A DNA stretch of 15,441 bases from Gammaproteobacteria bacterium (GTDB taxonomy: Bacteria > Pseudomonadota > Gammaproteobacteria > Xanthomonadales > Wenzhouxiangellaceae). A program made the position numbers and the translations under genes. The notes under the pieces were generated by a model, which searched no databases, was not told where the DNA came from, and saw only the letters and a list, made by a program, of their open reading frames with translations. Position 1 is the first letter of the stretch; each line of letters opens with the position of its first letter. The stretch lies in the NCBI GenBank assembly GCA_003561495.1, contig PWWM01000131.1, positions 1 through 15,441 on the forward strand. Reading direction: 5' to 3'. Shown here one piece after another: positions 14,053 to 15,441 of this stretch.

Positions 14053-14882
14053 AGCCATCCCGGGAAACGATCTCGGCCCAGGTTGCAACTGCGCTGCATG
14101 AGGACATTGGCAGCGGTGACGTCAGCGCTGCACTCATCCCGAACGAGCGATCGTGCTCGGCCGATCTGATCACCCGCCAGGATGGGGTTCTGGCCGGCAC
14201 GGATTGGGTCGATGGGGTATTCAGGCAACTGTCAGCCGAATGTCGACTGGAATGGCAGGTGAGTGACGGCGACCAGGTTCAACCTGGCCAATTGCTATGC
14301 ACGATCACCGGTCCGGCACGCCCGATTCTGACCGGCGAACGCACGGCCCTGAATTTTCTGCAGCTGCTGTCCGGCATTGCCACACGCACCGCACGCTACG
14401 TTCATGCCGTGACCGGCACCCAAGCACGCATACTCGATACCCGCAAGACCCTGCCGGGCTTGCGCTCGGCCCAGAAGTACGCGGTCACCGCGGGCGGCGG
14501 GCACAACCACCGCATGGGCTTGTACGACATGATCATGCTCAAGGAAAACCATATTGGCGCGGCCGGCGGGATTGCCCATGCCATCAAGCAGGCCCGCGCC
14601 CGATTTCCGGACCTTCCGATCGAGGTCGAGGTTGAAGACCTCGACCAGCTCGACGAAGCCCTGTCGGCCAGTCCCGAACGCATCATGCTCGACAACTTTT
14701 CTCTTGATGATTTGAAAGTTGCCGTGCAACGGGCATCAGGAAAAGCCATCCTCGAAGCCTCCGGTGGGATCACGCTCGAATCCATCGGATCCATCGCCGC
14801 CACCGGCGTTGATGAAATCTCGGTTGGCGAACTGACCAAGAACATCGAACCTCTGGATTTGTCGCTGCGCGTGGTTGGCTGA
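14049..14882 (+). CDS. nadC: nicotinate-nucleotide pyrophosphorylase (quinolinate phosphoribosyltransferase)
   Basis: A 277-residue enzyme that converts quinolinate and PRPP to nicotinate mononucleotide in de novo NAD synthesis. ALHEDIGSGDVS (15-26) is the N-terminal signature. GERTALNFLQLLSGIAT (96-112), DTRKTLPGLRSAQKYAV (130-146), GGGHNHR (149-155), MLKENHI (163-169), EVEVED (192-197), MLDNF (213-217) and EASGGI (236-241) cover the substrate and PRPP sites. The start is TTG at 14049, overlapping the previous stop (TTGA). No ATG or GTG lies in frame before the conserved EDIG motif, so the TTG is well supported. It ends one base before the convergent photolyase stop. Confidence 0.96.
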   Translation: MKPSRETISAQVATALHEDIGSGDVSAALIPNERSCSADLITRQDGVLAGTDWVDGVFRQLSAECRLEWQVSDGDQVQPGQLLCTITGPARPILTGERTALNFLQLLSGIATRTARYVHAVTGTQARILDTRKTLPGLRSAQKYAVTAGGGHNHRMGLYDMIMLKENHIGAAGGIAHAIKQARARFPDLPIEVEVEDLDQLDEALSASPERIMLDNFSLDDLKVAVQRASGKAILEASGGITLESIGSIAATGVDEISVGELTKNIEPLDLSLRVVG

Positions 14883-14883
14883 A

Positions 14884-15441
14884 TCACAAAGACTCGACGT
14901 TGGCAATGACCCATTCGGCACGCCTGGAAATCGCCTGGCGACGTTCTTCGTCCATCCGCTCAAGATTCCGGTACATCATTTTCATGCGCGGATTGGCCTT
15001 GAAATCCTGTTCATGGCGCATCAGGAAGTGCCAGTACAAGGCATTGAACGGACAAGCGTCCTCAGCCACGGTTTCGGTGACCTGGTACGGACAGGACTTG
15101 CAGTAATCACTCATGCGCTGGATATATTTGCCACTGGCGGCGTAAGGCTTGGATCCCAGCAGACCGCCGTCGGCATGCATTACCATGCCCAGGGTGTTGG
15201 GTAACTCCACCCAGTCAAAGGCATCGGCATAGACCGCCAGGTACCAGTCGCAAATCGCCTTGGGCACCACGCCCAGCAACAGTGCAAAATTGCCGGTCAC
15301 CATCAGGCGCTGGATGTGATGGGCATAGGCGTTCTTGCGAGTCGCCTCGATGGTTCGGGCCAGGCAGCGCATGCGGGTTTCACCGCTCCAGTACCAGTCC
15401 GGTAGCGGCTGGTCATTGCCTAGCGCATTAAGCTCGGCATA
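14884..15441 (-). CDS. iron-sulfur bacterial photolyase/cryptochrome (PhrB-like), C-terminal part
   Basis: The frame is open to the window edge, so only the last 185 residues are present; the N-terminal photolyase domain is outside. LPDWYWSGETRMRC begins a stretch with KNAYAHHIQRLMVTGNFALL, VELPNTLGMVMHADGG and SKPYAASGKYI, the hallmark of the photolyase-related family (FeS-BCP). Four cysteines at visible positions C26, C114, C117 and C130 have the spacing (88, 3, 13) of the 4Fe-4S ligands of Agrobacterium PhrB as I recall them (350, 438, 441, 454). PhrB-type proteins repair (6-4) photoproducts using FAD and light. Whether this one is a repair enzyme or a photoreceptor cannot be told from this fragment. 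It converges on nadC with a single base between the stop codons. Confidence 0.93.
   Translation of the reverse strand, partial: YAELNALGNDQPLPDWYWSGETRMRCLARTIEATRKNAYAHHIQRLMVTGNFALLLGVVPKAICDWYLAVYADAFDWVELPNTLGMVMHADGGLLGSKPYAASGKYIQRMSDYCKSCPYQVTETVAEDACPFNALYWHFLMRHEQDFKANPRMKMMYRNLERMDEERRQAISRRAEWVIANVESL

Overview
The window looks like chromosomal DNA from a high-GC gammaproteobacterium. The evidence is the Rnf cluster running into nth, RNase T, an iron superoxide dismutase, purEK and a Trm112-like gene next to nadC, all closest in pattern to gammaproteobacterial versions. The lineage within that class is inference; a Chromatiales- or Xanthomonadales-like (e.g. Wenzhouxiangella-type) organism would fit. 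Genes are tightly packed, with many 4-bp start/stop overlaps. No prophage, insertion sequence, CRISPR array, tRNA or rRNA was seen.

Layout. 1-5914: Rnf/Rsx ion-translocating electron transport genes in the order rnfB (5' end cut off), rnfC, rnfD, rnfG and rnfE. A LysM-containing lytic transglycosylase gene (3725-5197) sits between rnfG and rnfE. 5911-7399: nth (endonuclease III), coupled to rnfE, then a DUF2063 (HvfC/BufC N-terminal-like) gene with no visible DUF692 partner. 7400-7634: a gene-free gap between two convergent genes, filled with degenerate 7-bp repeats. 7635-8486 (minus): an exported TraB/GumN-family protein. 8555-9172: rnt. 9243-12099: sodB, an argD-like aminotransferase and an orphan ABC ATPase, closely spaced. 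13675-12054 (minus): purE-purK, whose end overlaps the ABC gene tail to tail. 13783-14882: a Trm112-like protein and nadC, divergent from purEK. 14884-15441 (minus): the C-terminal part of an iron-sulfur photolyase.

How the genes fit together. The Rnf complex moves electrons between NAD(H) and ferredoxin-type carriers, coupled to ion flow across the membrane. Its covalent FMN sites (RnfD T180, RnfG T173), the RnfE intramembrane cysteines and the RnfB/RnfC cluster cysteines can all be read, so the visible subunits look functional. Several neighbours handle iron-sulfur clusters or oxidative and light damage (Nth, SodB, photolyase), but that is a loose theme and not a demonstrated pathway. The rest is housekeeping: purine, arginine and NAD synthesis, and RNA processing.

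The least ordinary feature is the gap at 7400-7634. Each of the two converging genes is followed directly after its stop codon by heptamer repeats that are G-rich on that gene's own sense strand; one array contains seven exact copies of ACCCTGA. The transglycosylase inside the rnf cluster comes second. I found no clear evidence of a wholly new multi-gene system.
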